A stretch of 64,000 bases of DNA from Pontibacter harenae (lineage in GTDB: Bacteria; Bacteroidota; Bacteroidia; Cytophagales; Hymenobacteraceae), in contig NZ_JAJJWH010000004.1 of the NCBI RefSeq assembly GCF_020907245.1, positions 1 to 64,000 of the forward strand. The letters are read 5' to 3'. The notes below the pieces were generated by a model. It saw only the letters and a program-made list of their open reading frames with translations. It was not told where the DNA came from and did no database searches. The number at the start of each line of letters is the position of its first letter. The first letter of the stretch is position 1. Made by a program: the position numbers and the translations under genes. Shown here in pieces: positions 33,242 to 44,816 of the stretch.

Positions 33242-35791
33242 ATGAATCATAGGTTTTTGAGTGTAGTTGGTATGGCGGCGTCCATGGCGTTTGCAACAGC
33301 TTGTAGTACTAGTAAACCAGTAGTTGAATCTAGCACTACCCCAGTGCCTGTAGCAACGCAAACTATTACAGTAGCGGATTCTGTACCTGCCTGGGCACCC
33401 AAAAAGCATCAGTTTAACCCCTCCCGCACACTCGAAAACGACATCCTGCATACAAAACTTAGAGTAAGCTTTGATTGGGAAAAGCAGCATCTTTTAGGTT
33501 TGGTCGAGATAACAGCAAAGCCATACTTCTACCCGCAGAACAAACTGATTTTAGATGCCAAAGGTTTCGATATACATGGCGTAAACCTGATGAAAGGCTA
33601 TGACGGCACCCCGCTGAAGTACGAGTATGATGGGCAGAAGCTAACAATAGTGCTTGACAAGACTTACAACCGCGAGGAAAAGTATGTGGTAGAGATAGAC
33701 TATGCTGCCAAGCCGAACGAGTTGCCTAAAGGTGGCAGCGACGCCATTACGGAGGACAAAGGCTTATACTTCATCAACCCGCTGGGCAAAGAGCCTAACA
33801 AGCCACGCCAAATCTGGACACAGGGAGAGACAGAAGCAAACTCTGCCTGGTTTCCGACTGCTGACACTCCAAACGAGCGCATGACGCAGGAAATTTACAT
33901 TACTGTAGATCCGAAGTTTACCACGCTTTCTAATGGCTCTTTCGTTTACTCCCGTCAGAATGCAGATGGCACCAAAACCGACTATTGGAAGCAGGACCTG
34001 CCGCACGCACCTTATTTAGCTATGATGGCCATAGGGGAGTATGCTGTGGTGAAAGATAAATGGCGCGACAAAGACGTGAACTATTACGTGGAACCAGCCT
34101 ATGAAGGTACAGCTAAAAAGATATTCGGTCATACGCCAGAAATGATGGAGTTCTTCTCCAAAAAGTTAGGTGTAGTTTATCCATGGGATAAGTATGCACA
34201 AGTTGTGGTGCGCGACTTTGTTTCAGGTGCCATGGAAAACACTTCTGCCTCTACTTTTATGGAGGATGTGCAGCTAAACGAGCGCGAGCTGCTTGATAAA
34301 CATTGGGATAACATTATTGCGCACGAGCTGTTTCACCAATGGTTTGGCGACTATGTAACTACAGAGTCTTGGGCCAATCTGCCACTGAATGAGTCTTTCG
34401 CCAACTATTCTGAATATCTCTGGAATGAGTACAAGTATGGTGCAGATGAGGCAGCTTACCACCAGATGGATGAGTTGGGCCAGTACCTGAATGAGGCACA
34501 AACAAAGCGGGAGCCGATTATCCGCTATCATTATGCTGATAGGGAAGAAATGTTCGATAGCCACTCTTATGCTAAAGGAGGACGAGTGCTGCACATGCTC
34601 CGCAAGCTGGTAGGCGACGAGGCATTCTTTACATCCCTTAACACCTACCTTACCAGAAATAAGTTTTCAGCTGTGGAGATAGCAGAGTTGCGTATTGCCT
34701 TTGAGGACGTGACAGGGCAGGATTTGATGTGGTTCTTCGATCAATGGTTTATGCAGCCTGGGCACCCTGAGTTAAAGGTAGAACAGAACTATAGCAACGG
34801 ACAACTTAACTTGCACGTGGTGCAAACCCAGGACACCGTATATCAGCCAGTTTATCGTTTGCCTTTGCAAATAGCAGTATGGGCAAACGGCCAAAAGACC
34901 ACACACCCTATTGTCATCGATAAAGCAGAACAGACTTTTTCGTTCCCAGTGGCAACACAGCCCCAGTTGGTAATTGTAGATGCTGAGCAGCAATTATTGG
35001 GAACTATAGAACATCAGAAAACTGATCAGGAGTTGCTTTATCAGTTTTACAATGCACAGCATTTAACACCAAAGCTGGAGGCAATGCAAGAGCTGGAAGA
35101 AAAAGTTGATAATCCAGAAGTTTTAAAAATGATGCAGGCGGCTCTGAAGGATAACTATTGGGTAGTTAGAAGCGCAGCTGTAAGCGCTCTGGATAACCTA
35201 AAAGAGGCGGATAGAGGTAAAGTAGAGGAAGAGATAAAGAGGCTAGCAGTACAGGACAAACGCGGTGCAGTACGTGCCGATGCAATTTTGCTCTTGGCAG
35301 GCTGGGGACGCGGTAAGTATAAAGCTATTTATGAGCAGGGCCTAAACGACAGTTCTTATGTCGCAACGGCTGCATCTATTTTGGCTTATGCCTCTACGGG
35401 TGCCCCTGATGTAAAAGCTAGGCTGGCCAAGTTTGATCAGGAGAAAAACGAAGAAGTAGTTCTTGCCCTTGCTAATTATTACGCATTGCAGGGAGGTCCT
35501 GATAAGTATGGTTGGTTTGTGCAACATGTAAAAGAAGGAAACGGCAGTGTGTTGTACTATATGTTACAGAGCTTTGGTGCTTATTTGGCTGCCAACCCGC
35601 AGGCAAACACGTCTGAAGCGATAGACTTGTTAGCTGATATAGCACGCAACCATAGCCAATATTATGTACGCGCATCAGCCTATCAAGCTCTATTTATACT
35701 CTCTGATAAACCAGAAGTGCAGGCACTGATACAGGAAATTAAAGCAAACGAAAAAGATCCTCGCGCACTGAATATGTATAACGGTCTGTAA
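33242..35791 (+). CDS. M1 family zinc aminopeptidase, lipoprotein
   Basis: A secreted metallo-aminopeptidase (849 aa from ATG 33242; the open frame begins at TTG 33215). Residues 1-20 are a lipoprotein signal peptide (MNHRFLSVVGMAASMAFATAC), so it is probably anchored to the outer membrane. The N-terminal domain is a beta-saddle. The exopeptidase motif GAMEN lies near residue 330, and the zinc site HELFHQWFGDYVTTE starts at His361 with its third ligand Glu384 (LNESFANYSEYLW). The last 250 residues are HEAT-like repeats, as in other Bacteroidota members. It digests peptides for nutrition. It is preceded by a 60-base divergent promoter region. Confidence 0.96.
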   Translation: MNHRFLSVVGMAASMAFATACSTSKPVVESSTTPVPVATQTITVADSVPAWAPKKHQFNPSRTLENDILHTKLRVSFDWEKQHLLGLVEITAKPYFYPQNKLILDAKGFDIHGVNLMKGYDGTPLKYEYDGQKLTIVLDKTYNREEKYVVEIDYAAKPNELPKGGSDAITEDKGLYFINPLGKEPNKPRQIWTQGETEANSAWFPTADTPNERMTQEIYITVDPKFTTLSNGSFVYSRQNADGTKTDYWKQDLPHAPYLAMMAIGEYAVVKDKWRDKDVNYYVEPAYEGTAKKIFGHTPEMMEFFSKKLGVVYPWDKYAQVVVRDFVSGAMENTSASTFMEDVQLNERELLDKHWDNIIAHELFHQWFGDYVTTESWANLPLNESFANYSEYLWNEYKYGADEAAYHQMDELGQYLNEAQTKREPIIRYHYADREEMFDSHSYAKGGRVLHMLRKLVGDEAFFTSLNTYLTRNKFSAVEIAELRIAFEDVTGQDLMWFFDQWFMQPGHPELKVEQNYSNGQLNLHVVQTQDTVYQPVYRLPLQIAVWANGQKTTHPIVIDKAEQTFSFPVATQPQLVIVDAEQQLLGTIEHQKTDQELLYQFYNAQHLTPKLEAMQELEEKVDNPEVLKMMQAALKDNYWVVRSAAVSALDNLKEADRGKVEEEIKRLAVQDKRGAVRADAILLLAGWGRGKYKAIYEQGLNDSSYVATAASILAYASTGAPDVKARLAKFDQEKNEEVVLALANYYALQGGPDKYGWFVQHVKEGNGSVLYYMLQSFGAYLAANPQANTSEAIDLLADIARNHSQYYVRASAYQALFILSDKPEVQALIQEIKANEKDPRALNMYNGL

Positions 35792-35834
35792 ATCAGCGAT
35801 AGGAGAAAAAGTTTATTTTTTTTTACAGGGATTG

Positions 35835-35865
35835 TTTGACTTATATGAAAAAGCGCTTAATTTTG
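35835..35865 (+). promoter_or_regulatory. Promoter of the tRNA-tuf operon
   Basis: TTTG (35835-35838), 19 bases, then TAATTTTG (35858-35865): a full match to the Bacteroidota promoter, 70 bases before tRNA-Tyr. Confidence 0.85.
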
Positions 35866-35934
35866 CATCTCCTTAAAACGAACAGCGCACAACGCCAGAA
35901 GGATTAAGGAGAAAAGTTCTGCAAAATAGTGATT

Positions 35935-36017
35935 GGGGAGATTCCAGAGCGGCCAAATGGAACGGACTGTAACTCCGTTAGTGTAAACTTTCGCAGGTTC
36001 GAATCCTGCTCTCCCCA
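35935..36017 (+). tRNA. tRNA-Tyr (GTA)
   Basis: An 83-base class II tRNA. Acceptor GGGGAGA pairs with TCTCCCC; the anticodon loop is CTGTAAC with anticodon GTA between ACGGA and TCCGT; a long variable arm and GGTTCGAATCC T-arm follow. CCA is not encoded. Confidence 0.97.
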
Positions 36018-36086
36018 CAGGCTAAGCAACTAAAATTTGAAGAGGTGTTTATTTCTTCAAAATTTAGTTGCTTAAAATTGGTAAAA

Positions 36087-36159
36087 GCGGGAGTAGCTCA
36101 GTTGGTAGAGCGATAGCCTTCCAAGCTATAGGCCGCGAGTTCGACCCTCGTCTCCCGCT
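36087..36159 (+). tRNA. tRNA-Gly (TCC)
   Basis: A 73-base tRNA. Acceptor GCGGGAG pairs with CTCCCGC; D-arm GCTCAGTTGGTAGAGC; anticodon TCC inside ATAGC-CTTCCAA-GCTAT; T-arm GAGTTCGACCCTC. CCA is not encoded. Confidence 0.97.
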
Positions 36160-36264
36160 CAATTGAAAGATTTGTTACACTTATGGGTATTGCTAGAAGG
36201 AATTTCATATGCATGGATTTCCTTATTAGTGTAAATAAGGGTTTGTAATTCTTTCGGGCTTAAA

Positions 36265-36336
36265 GCCGACGTAGCTCAGGGGTAGAGTACTTCCTTGGTA
36301 AGGAAGGGGTCGTGGGTTCAATTCCCATCGTTGGCT
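36265..36336 (+). tRNA. tRNA-Thr (GGT)
   Basis: A 72-base tRNA. Acceptor GCCGACG pairs with CGTTGGC (one G-T); anticodon GGT inside CTTCC-TTGGTAA-GGAAG; T-arm GTGGGTTCAATTCCCAT. CCA is not encoded. It lies 72 bases before tuf in the same transcript. Confidence 0.97.
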
Positions 36337-36408
36337 CACAGTAAGTTACGTATAATTACAAAACGCAACATAAACTTAACGTTTTAACCTTAATTTAATT
36401 ATTATACA

Positions 36409-37596
<1,188 letters not shown>

Positions 37597-37609
37597 TAAA
37601 TAATATATT

Positions 37610-37655
37610 ACAAACCCGTTTTCTTAAACTTTTTAGGAAACGGGTTTGTTTTTAT
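37610..37655 (+). terminator. Terminator after tuf
   Basis: A 12-base perfect stem (ACAAACCCGTTT with AAACGGGTTTGT, 37610-37621 with 37638-37649) followed by T residues. Its 3' arm overlaps the next promoter's TTTG. Confidence 0.88.
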
Positions 37656-37675
37656 AAAAGATTTGAATACATTTG
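37645..37675 (+). promoter_or_regulatory. Promoter of the tRNA-Trp, secE, nusG, rplK operon
   Basis: TTTG (37645-37648), 19 bases, TACATTTG (37668-37675): a perfect Bacteroidota promoter whose -33 element lies in the terminator stem of tuf. The tRNA begins 32 bases further on. Confidence 0.88.
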
Positions 37676-37706
37676 CACTCCAATTCAGATTGGTGTGCAT
37701 TTTTTT

Positions 37707-37779
37707 ACGGGTGTAGCTCAATTGGTAGAGTAGTGGTCTCCAAAACCATTGGCTGGGAGTTCGAGTCTCTCCACCCGTG
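37707..37779 (+). tRNA. tRNA-Trp (CCA)
   Basis: A 73-base tRNA. Acceptor ACGGGTG pairs with CACCCGT; anticodon CCA in GTGGT-CTCCAAA-ACCAT; T-arm GAGTTCGAGTCTC. CCA tail not encoded. It precedes secE by 29 bases, so it is cut out of the secE mRNA. Confidence 0.97.
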
Positions 37780-37808
37780 CAATTAAAACTTTCTGTTAAA
37801 GCAAAGCG

Positions 37809-38000
37809 ATGAGTAAAGTAAGCAACTATATAGGCAATACAGTAGAGGAGATGAAGGATAAAGTTTCATGGCCTTCTTATGGAGAGTTACAAAGTAGCTC
37901 TGTACTTGTACTGATAGGGTCTTTAGTATTTGCTCTTGTTGTTGGTGCAATGGATTTTGTTTTTGATTCTACACTGTCTTGGTTTTACAACCAGTTCTAA
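37809..38000 (+). CDS. secE: Preprotein translocase subunit SecE
   Basis: The small essential subunit that clamps SecY. It is 63 aa with an amphipathic helix containing the conserved VSWPSYGELQ and one membrane helix (SVLVLIGSLVFALVVGAMDF). This is the short single-helix form of most bacteria (E. coli has three helices). It is followed 9 bases later by nusG, the common pair. Confidence 0.96.
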   Translation: MSKVSNYIGNTVEEMKDKVSWPSYGELQSSSVLVLIGSLVFALVVGAMDFVFDSTLSWFYNQF

Positions 38001-38009
38001 ATAATAGCT

Positions 38010-38567
38010 ATGGCTGATTTAAAATGGTATGTAGTTCGGGCGGTAAGTGGACAAGAGAAAAAAGCGAAAGCTTATCTTGAAAATGAAATCGTAAGACAGA
38101 ATTTAGGAGAGTATGTTCCTCAAGTGCTTATACCTGCAGAAAAGGTGTATGAGATGCGAGGAGGTAAAAAAAGGATCAGAGAAAGAAACTTCTTTCCAGG
38201 ATATGTGTTGGTTCATGCAGACCTTTCCCATGGTGAGGCAGAGCATATTATTATTAGCACACCTGGTGTAATTGGTTTCCTTGGTTCTAACGAAGGTGCT
38301 TTAAATAAAAAGCCAGTTCCACTTCGTCAATCAGAAGTTAACAGAATACTGGGAACAGTAGATGAGGCTGAAGAGGAAACAGAAGTACTGGAAACGCCAT
38401 TTATAGTTGGAGAAACAGTGAAAGTGATGGATGGTCCTTTCAGCGGATTCTCAGGTACTGTAGAAGAGGTGTTTGAAGAGCGTAAAAAGCTTAACGTTAT
38501 GGTGAAGATATTCGGAAGAAATACACCAGTTGAGTTGAATTACATGCAAGTAGAAAAAGAATCGTAG
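38010..38567 (+). CDS. nusG: Transcription elongation factor NusG
   Basis: Binds the beta-prime clamp of RNA polymerase and links transcription to Rho or to the ribosome. The N-terminal NGN domain runs from KWYVVRAVSGQEKKAKAYLE to about residue 115, including the conserved FPGYVLVHADL. The C-terminal KOW domain has KVMDGPFSGFSGTVEEVFEE at about 135-160. Length 185 aa. It lies just upstream of rplK as in most bacteria. Confidence 0.97.
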   Translation: MADLKWYVVRAVSGQEKKAKAYLENEIVRQNLGEYVPQVLIPAEKVYEMRGGKKRIRERNFFPGYVLVHADLSHGEAEHIIISTPGVIGFLGSNEGALNKKPVPLRQSEVNRILGTVDEAEEETEVLETPFIVGETVKVMDGPFSGFSGTVEEVFEERKKLNVMVKIFGRNTPVELNYMQVEKES

Positions 38568-38578
38568 TAAACTAAATA

Positions 38579-39022
38579 ATGGCAAAGGAAATAAAAGGTT
38601 ACCTGAAACTTCAGGTAAAGGGAGGTGCCGCGAACCCATCGCCACCGATTGGACCTGCACTTGGTTCTAAAGGTCTTAATATCATGGAGTTCTGTAAGCA
38701 ATTTAATGCTAGAACACAAGATAAGCCTGGACAAGTGTTACCAGTGTTGATTACAATCTATGCAGACAAGTCCTTCGACTTCGTTATTAAAACGCCGCCT
38801 GCTCCAGTATTGTTAATGGATGCTGCTAAGATCAAGGGAGGTTCAAAAGAGCCAAACCGTAACAAAGTAGGTTCAGTTACATGGGATCAGGTAAGAGAGA
38901 TTGCAGAAACTAAAATGCCAGATCTAAATGCTTTCAAACTAGAAGCCGCTATGAGACAAGTAGCTGGTACAGCAAGAAGCATGGGTATAACAGTTTCGGG
39001 TGATGCTCCGTGGAACGAATAA
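38579..39022 (+). CDS. rplK: Ribosomal protein L11
   Basis: A 147-aa protein at the base of the L7/L12 stalk, in the GTPase-associated region; it binds 23S rRNA and stimulates factor turnover. It has the Pro-rich hinge ([20 protein letters not shown]) and the C-terminal RNA-binding part ([16 protein letters not shown]). It starts 11 bases after nusG. Confidence 0.98.
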   Translation: MAKEIKGYLKLQVKGGAANPSPPIGPALGSKGLNIMEFCKQFNARTQDKPGQVLPVLITIYADKSFDFVIKTPPAPVLLMDAAKIKGGSKEPNRNKVGSVTWDQVREIAETKMPDLNAFKLEAAMRQVAGTARSMGITVSGDAPWNE

Positions 39023-39035
39023 AAGTTAAAGGATA

Positions 39036-39728
39036 ATGGCAAAAATTAGCAAAAAGAGAAAGGCAGCCCTTGAAAAGGCAGACCTTACAAAAGAATATTC
39101 TTTAACAGATGCCGCTTCAGTTGTTAAAGATATCACATTCACCAAGTTTGATGCTTCTGTAGATATTGACGTGCGTTTAGGAGTAGACCCACGTAAGGCA
39201 GACCAAATGGTACGTGGTATTGTTACACTTCCTCACGGTACTGGTAAAGACGTAAGAGTATTAGCGCTTGTAACTCCTGACAGAGAGCAGGAAGCAAAAG
39301 ACGCTGGTGCTGACTTTGTAGGACTTGACGACTACATCCAAAAGATTGAAAAAGGCTGGACAGACGTAGACGTGATTATCACGATGCCTGCTGTAATGGC
39401 AAAAGTAGGTCGTTTAGGTAGAATCTTAGGTCCTAGAAACTTAATGCCAAACCCTAAGTCAGGTACTGTTACACAGGATGTAGCAAAGGCAGTAAAAGAG
39501 GTGAAGGCTGGTAAAATCGACTTCAAAGTTGATAAGTATGGTATCATCCATACAAGTGTTGGAAAGGTATCTTTCACTGCTGAGCAGTTAGCTGCAAATG
39601 CAAGCGAGGTGCTTCAGACATTGAACAAGTTAAAGCCATCCTCTGCAAAGGGTACATACATCAGAAGTATTACATTGTCTAGCACAATGAGCCCTGCCGT
39701 AATCATTGACAAGAACACAGCTATCTAA
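39036..39728 (+). CDS. rplA: Ribosomal protein L1
   Basis: A 230-aa two-domain protein of the L1 stalk, which moves with the exiting tRNA. Conserved parts include [20 protein letters not shown] and [20 protein letters not shown]. In other bacteria L1 represses its own operon by binding the leader RNA; I could not find a clear L1-like stem ahead of rplK, but did not model it. It lies 13 bases after rplK. Confidence 0.98.
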   Translation: MAKISKKRKAALEKADLTKEYSLTDAASVVKDITFTKFDASVDIDVRLGVDPRKADQMVRGIVTLPHGTGKDVRVLALVTPDREQEAKDAGADFVGLDDYIQKIEKGWTDVDVIITMPAVMAKVGRLGRILGPRNLMPNPKSGTVTQDVAKAVKEVKAGKIDFKVDKYGIIHTSVGKVSFTAEQLAANASEVLQTLNKLKPSSAKGTYIRSITLSSTMSPAVIIDKNTAI

Positions 39729-39730
39729 AA

Positions 39731-40255
39731 ATGACCAGGGAAGAGAAAGAAATAATTGTAAGAGACCTGAGCGAGAAGTTTGCTAACACAAACTACTTCT
39801 ATATTACAGATGCCTCTACTATGTCAGTAGCTAGCATCAACCAGTTCAGGAGATTGGCCTTCGAAAGAGGCTTAGAGTATAAAGTGTATAAAAATTCACT
39901 CATCAAAAAGGCTTTAGACACTTTAGATGCTGATACTACTGCACTTGAAGATGTTCTGAAAGGTTCTTCTGGTATAGTGTTTTCTACTGAAGCAGGTAAT
40001 GCACCAGCTAGGTTGATAAAAGACTTTAGGAAAAAAGGCAATCCGCTTCCATTGCTGAAAGGAGCCTATATTGATGCAGGTGTTTATGTTGGTGATGACC
40101 AACTAGATGCTCTGACTAACATCAAGTCTAAGTTCGAACTTATCGGTGATATCATTGGCTTACTACAGTCTCCAGCGAAAAATGTTGTTTCTGCACTTCA
40201 GAGCAGTGGCGGCAAGCTGGCAGGTATCCTGAAAACATTATCAGAAAAAGAATAA
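39731..40255 (+). CDS. rplJ: Ribosomal protein L10
   Basis: The 174-aa stalk base protein. The N-terminal part binds 23S rRNA and L11 and the C-terminal helix (LQSSGGKLAGILKTLSEKE) carries the L7/L12 dimers. It begins only two bases after rplA, which suggests translational coupling. Sequence pattern: TREEKEIIVRDLSEKFANT and RRLAFERGLEYKVYKNSLI are typical. Confidence 0.97.
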   Translation: MTREEKEIIVRDLSEKFANTNYFYITDASTMSVASINQFRRLAFERGLEYKVYKNSLIKKALDTLDADTTALEDVLKGSSGIVFSTEAGNAPARLIKDFRKKGNPLPLLKGAYIDAGVYVGDDQLDALTNIKSKFELIGDIIGLLQSPAKNVVSALQSSGGKLAGILKTLSEKE

Positions 40256-40299
40256 TTTATAAAAACGTAATCAATAAGTAACTTTTAATTTCAATAAAA

Positions 40300-40683
40300 A
40301 TGGCAGATTTGAAAGCATTCGCTGAGCAGTTAGTAAACTTAACTGTGAAAGAGGTTAATGAACTAGCTACTATTCTTAAGGATGAGTATGGTATCGAGCC
40401 AGCTGCTGCAGCTCCAGTAATGGTTGCAGGTGGTGGTGCAGGTGCTGAAGGAGGAGCTGCTGCAGAAGAAAAAACTTCTTTTGACGTAATCCTTAAGTCA
40501 GCAGGTGCCTCTAAATTAGCAGTTGTAAAACTGGTAAAAGAGCTTACTGGTCTTGGTCTGAAAGAGGCGAAAGAACTAGTTGACGGCGCTCCTAAAGCCC
40601 TTAAAGAAGGTGTTGCAAAAGACGAAGCAGATTCGCTTAAGAAGTCTTTGGAAGAAGCTGGTGCTGAAGTGGAGGTTAAATAA
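40300..40683 (+). CDS. rplL: Ribosomal protein L7/L12
   Basis: The 127-aa stalk protein that recruits translation GTPases. The N-terminal dimer domain ([20 protein letters not shown]) is joined by an Ala/Gly-rich hinge ([20 protein letters not shown]) to the C-terminal factor-binding domain ([40 protein letters not shown]). It is acidic and present in several copies per ribosome, so a 44-base gap from rplJ may hold a translation signal of its own. Confidence 0.98.
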   Translation: MADLKAFAEQLVNLTVKEVNELATILKDEYGIEPAAAAPVMVAGGGAGAEGGAAAEEKTSFDVILKSAGASKLAVVKLVKELTGLGLKEAKELVDGAPKALKEGVAKDEADSLKKSLEEAGAEVEVK

Positions 40684-40713
40684 TCCCGCTTTATCAACAT
40701 ACCGCACACAGGT

Positions 40714-40776
40714 AGACCTGGCAATTTCGTCAGGTCTTTTCCTGTTTGTATAAGGATTCAAATTGAATCCTTTTTT
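40714..40776 (+). terminator. Two hairpins between rplL and rpoB (attenuator-like)
   Basis: The 158-base gap holds a 7-base stem (AGACCTG / CAGGTCT, 40714-40720 with 40731-40737) ending in TTT, and a second 10-base stem (AAGGATTCAA / TTGAATCCTT, 40752-40772) ending in T6. Attenuation at this place is known in E. coli, where it cuts transcription from rplL into rpoB; the same use here is inferred. Confidence 0.7.
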
Positions 40777-40841
40777 GGCCAATTCTGTTATGTAACAGTT
40801 TTTGCCCATAAATATATTTTAAACGTTAAAATTCCAAAGCT

Positions 40842-43800
40842 TTGGCTAAGAATAAAACGACACAGCGAATCAATTTTGCCTCTATTCGTCCTGTAATAGA
40901 CTATCCTGACTTCCTAGATGTTCAGCTCCAGTCTTTCCAGGATTTCTTTCAGTTGGAAACTGCCGCTGAAAATAGAGCCCAAGAAGGACTGTTCAAGGTG
41001 TTTGCCGAAAACTTTCCTATCTCAGATTCTCGAGAGAACTTCGTTTTGGAGTTTATCGATTATCATATTGACCCTCCTAAATATTCAGTTGATGAATCTA
41101 TAGATAGAGGTCTGACATACTCTGTTCCTCTAAAAGCAAAGCTTCGCCTTATCTGTAATGATGAAGATAACGAAGATTTCGAGACAATCGAGCAGGAAGT
41201 GTTCTTGGGTAACATCCCATACATGACTGAAAAAGGTTCTTTCGTAATCAACGGAGCTGAGCGTGTGATTGTATCACAATTGCACAGATCACCAGGTGTG
41301 TTCTTTGCACAAAGTAAGCATACAAACGGAACAAAACTATATTCAGCGAGAATTATTCCTTTCAAAGGATCTTGGGTTGAATTTGCGACAGACGTTAATA
41401 ACGTAATGTATGCATACATCGACCGTAAGAAAAAATTCCCTGTAACTACTCTGCTTCGCGCTATAGGTTATGGTACAGACAAAGACATTCTTGATTTATT
41501 CGGATTGTCTGAGGAAATACCTGCTACCAAAGCAGCACTTAAAGATGTAGCTGGTAGAAAGCTTGCTGCACGTGTGCTAAGAACATGGACTGAAGATTTC
41601 GTGGATGAAGATACTGGTGAGGTTGTATCGATCGACCGTAACGAGGTACTTCTGGAGCGTGATTCAGAAATAACACAAGAAGACATCGATATTATTGTTG
41701 ATTCTGGTGTACAGTCTGTTATCCTGCACCGCGAGAATGTAAATATTGCAGACTACGCTATCATATATAACACGCTTCAGAAAGATAATTCTAACTCTGA
41801 GCAAGAAGCAGTAGAGCAGATCTATCGTCAGTTGAGAAATACTGAGGCGCCAGATGTTGAAACAGCAAGAGATATTATCCAGAAGCTGTTCTTCTCTGAT
41901 AAGCGTTATGATCTTGGTGAAGTTGGTCGTTACAGAATTAACAAAAAGCTAGGTCTTGATACAAACTGGGAAGCGAAAGTATTAACGAATGAAGACATTG
42001 TTCTTATCGTGAAGTACCTGATCGGTTTGATCAACTCAAAAGCTGTGGTGGATGATATTGACCACTTGAGTAACCGTCGTGTAAGAACAGTAGGTGAGCA
42101 GCTTTATGCGCAGTTCGGTGTAGGTCTTGCTCGTATGGCCCGTACTATAAAAGAGCGTATGAACGTACGCGATAACGAAGACTTCAAGCCTGTTGATTTG
42201 ATCAATGCGCGTACATTATCTTCTGTTATTAACTCTTTCTTCGGTACAAACCAGCTTTCTCAGTTCATGGACCAGACGAACCCGCTGGCTGAAGTGACGC
42301 ACAAGCGTCGTGTATCAGCATTGGGGCCAGGTGGTCTATCAAGAGAGCGAGCAGGTTTCGAGGTACGTGACGTTCACTATACGCACTATGGCCGTCTGTG
42401 TACAATTGAGACACCAGAAGGTCCGAACATTGGTCTGATATCTTCTCTTTGTGTACACGCACGTGTAAACAGCATGGGCTTTATCGAAACACCTTACCGC
42501 AAGGTAATAGAAGGTAAAGTAAATGTAGACGGTACAGTAGAGTATTTGACAGCAGAGGAAGAAGATACGCACCACATCGCACAGGCGAATGCTGTGATTG
42601 ATGATAACGGTAACTTTGTTAACCCAACTGTTAAAGGACGTTTTGAGGGTGACTTCCCAGTAGAAGCACCAACAACATATACTTATATGGACGTTGCGCC
42701 TAACCAGATTGTATCTGTGGCAGCGTCTCTTATTCCGTTCCTAGAGCATGACGATGCTAACCGTGCCCTGATGGGATCAAACATGCAGCGTCAGGCAGTG
42801 CCTTTATTAAAACCAGAAGCTCCGATTGTAGGAACTGGTTTGGAAAGAAGAGCAGCCATCGACTCAAGAGCGTTAGTGATTGCAGAAGGTGACGGTGTTA
42901 TTGATTATGTTGATGCGAAGAAAATTGTTGTAAAATACGACCTGACAAACGAAGAGAAACTGGTTTCCTTCGATGCAGAGTATATAAGCTACGACATGAT
43001 CAAGTTCAGAAGAACTAACCAGGATACAAGCATCAACCTGACTCCGATAGTGAAGAAGGGACAGCGTGTTACAAAAGGTGAGCCACTTTGCGAAGGTTAT
43101 GCAACCAATCAAGGGGAGTTAGCCATTGGTAGAAACATGCAGGTTGCGTTCATGCCATGGCAAGGATATAACTTCGAGGATGCTATCGTAATTTCTGAGA
43201 AAGTTGTTCGTGATGATATTTTCACATCGATTCACATTGAAGAGTTTGAGCTGGAGGTTCGTGAGACAAAACGTGGAGAAGAAGAACTTACTTCTGAAAT
43301 CCCGAACGTAAGCGAAGAAGCAGTAAGAAACTTAGATGATAACGGTATCATCAGAATTGGTGCAGAGGTTCGTGAAGGAGATATTCTGATTGGTAAAATC
43401 ACACCAAAAGGTGAGACTGATCCAACACCAGAGGAAAAACTTCTACGTGCAATCTTCGGAGATAAAGCTGGTGATGTAAAAGATGCATCGCTTAAAGCAC
43501 CGCCTTCATTAAATGGTGTGGTTATTGATACTAAACTCTTCTCAAGACCTAAAAAAGACAAAAACCTTCGTGCTAAGTCTAAGAAAGAGGTTGAAGAGCT
43601 TAAAGTAAAATATAGCAGAGATCTTACTTCTATCAAAAACGTGATGGTTGATAAGCTGGTGGAATTACTTGAAGGTAAAACTACTAACGGTATCAAACAT
43701 AAGTTTGGAGATGAGATCTTGACAAAAGGCTCTAAGTTCGCTAGAAAGAACATCATTGAAGCGCTGTTCCCTGAGAAGAACCCATATAAGGACGAAAGTA

Positions 43801-44714
43801 ACTATGCGGTTCCAGAAGAGGTGAACATGTTCAAAGACCTTATTCTGGAGAACTGGACGGATGACGAAAAAACCAACAGCATGTTGGTGGAGCTGGTGAA
43901 AAACTATACTAAGCGTCGTAATATTATCTCTGCACACTTTAAGCGTGAGCGTTTCACATTAGAAGTTGGAGATGAGTTACCAGCAGGTATCGTACAACTT
44001 GCCAAAGTATACATCGCTAAGAAGCGTAAGCTGAAAGTGGGTGATAAGATGGCAGGGCGTCACGGTAACAAAGGTGTGGTTGCAAGAATCGTTCGTGAAG
44101 AAGATATGCCGTTCTTAGAAGACGGTACTCCTATGGACATCGTGCTTAACCCGCTTGGTGTACCTTCAAGGATGAACATCGGTCAGATCTATGAAACAGT
44201 ACTTGGATGGGCTGGTCTGAAACTTGGAAGAAAGTATGCAACACCAATTTTTGATGGAGCTACAGAAAGTCAGGTGCAGGCAGAACTGGCAGAAGCTGGC
44301 TTGCCAAGCTTTGGCCGTACATACCTATACGACGGGCTTTCAGGAGATCGTTTTGACCAACCTATAACGGTAGGTGTTATCTATATGCTGAAACTGGGTC
44401 ACTTGGTGGATGATAAGATGCACGCCCGTTCAATCGGACCATACTCGCTGATTACGCAACAGCCACTTGGTGGTAAAGCACAATTCGGTGGTCAGCGTTT
44501 CGGTGAAATGGAAGTGTGGGCGTTGGAGGCATTCGGTGCATCGAACGTACTACAGGAAATACTTACAGTAAAATCAGACGACGTGATCGGTCGTGCGAAA
44601 GCCTACGAAGCAATTGTGAAAGGCGACGTGCTTCCGAAACCAAACATCCCAGAATCCTTCAACGTGTTAATTCACGAGCTAAGAGGCCTGGCTTTGGAAA
44701 TCACGTTAGAGTAA
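40842..44714 (+). CDS. rpoB: RNA polymerase beta subunit
   Basis: The 1290-aa catalytic beta subunit. The start is a TTG codon (40842) giving [17 protein letters not shown]; no in-frame ATG fits the conserved N-terminus. The rifampicin pocket (about residues 465-500, [19 protein letters not shown] and [15 protein letters not shown]) carries the wild-type residues of drug-sensitive polymerases (Asp, His, Ser). The C-terminal region [20 protein letters not shown] interacts with RpoC. It lies behind the rplL hairpins and ahead of a strong hairpin before rpoC. Confidence 0.99.
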   Translation: MAKNKTTQRINFASIRPVIDYPDFLDVQLQSFQDFFQLETAAENRAQEGLFKVFAENFPISDSRENFVLEFIDYHIDPPKYSVDESIDRGLTYSVPLKAKLRLICNDEDNEDFETIEQEVFLGNIPYMTEKGSFVINGAERVIVSQLHRSPGVFFAQSKHTNGTKLYSARIIPFKGSWVEFATDVNNVMYAYIDRKKKFPVTTLLRAIGYGTDKDILDLFGLSEEIPATKAALKDVAGRKLAARVLRTWTEDFVDEDTGEVVSIDRNEVLLERDSEITQEDIDIIVDSGVQSVILHRENVNIADYAIIYNTLQKDNSNSEQEAVEQIYRQLRNTEAPDVETARDIIQKLFFSDKRYDLGEVGRYRINKKLGLDTNWEAKVLTNEDIVLIVKYLIGLINSKAVVDDIDHLSNRRVRTVGEQLYAQFGVGLARMARTIKERMNVRDNEDFKPVDLINARTLSSVINSFFGTNQLSQFMDQTNPLAEVTHKRRVSALGPGGLSRERAGFEVRDVHYTHYGRLCTIETPEGPNIGLISSLCVHARVNSMGFIETPYRKVIEGKVNVDGTVEYLTAEEEDTHHIAQANAVIDDNGNFVNPTVKGRFEGDFPVEAPTTYTYMDVAPNQIVSVAASLIPFLEHDDANRALMGSNMQRQAVPLLKPEAPIVGTGLERRAAIDSRALVIAEGDGVIDYVDAKKIVVKYDLTNEEKLVSFDAEYISYDMIKFRRTNQDTSINLTPIVKKGQRVTKGEPLCEGYATNQGELAIGRNMQVAFMPWQGYNFEDAIVISEKVVRDDIFTSIHIEEFELEVRETKRGEEELTSEIPNVSEEAVRNLDDNGIIRIGAEVREGDILIGKITPKGETDPTPEEKLLRAIFGDKAGDVKDASLKAPPSLNGVVIDTKLFSRPKKDKNLRAKSKKEVEELKVKYSRDLTSIKNVMVDKLVELLEGKTTNGIKHKFGDEILTKGSKFARKNIIEALFPEKNPYKDESNYAVPEEVNMFKDLILENWTDDEKTNSMLVELVKNYTKRRNIISAHFKRERFTLEVGDELPAGIVQLAKVYIAKKRKLKVGDKMAGRHGNKGVVARIVREEDMPFLEDGTPMDIVLNPLGVPSRMNIGQIYETVLGWAGLKLGRKYATPIFDGATESQVQAELAEAGLPSFGRTYLYDGLSGDRFDQPITVGVIYMLKLGHLVDDKMHARSIGPYSLITQQPLGGKAQFGGQRFGEMEVWALEAFGASNVLQEILTVKSDDVIGRAKAYEAIVKGDVLPKPNIPESFNVLIHELRGLALEITLE

Positions 44715-44715
44715 T

Positions 44716-44767
44716 AAAGTAAACGCTAAGCGCTTAGGCAAATGCCGAGGCGCTTAGCGTTTACTTT
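44716..44767 (+). terminator. Strong hairpin between rpoB and rpoC
   Basis: In the 102-base gap of rpoB and rpoC, a perfect 18-base stem (44716-44733 with 44750-44767; core AAACGCTAAGCGC) has an inner GGCA / TGCC pairing around AA. There is no long T run (TTTAAATAAAAG follows), so it could be a weak terminator, an mRNA processing site or a 3' protector. Confidence 0.7.
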
Positions 44768-44816
44768 AAATAAAAGCTGTAAGGCATATTCATTGTATTG
44801 ACATTATTATAATAAT

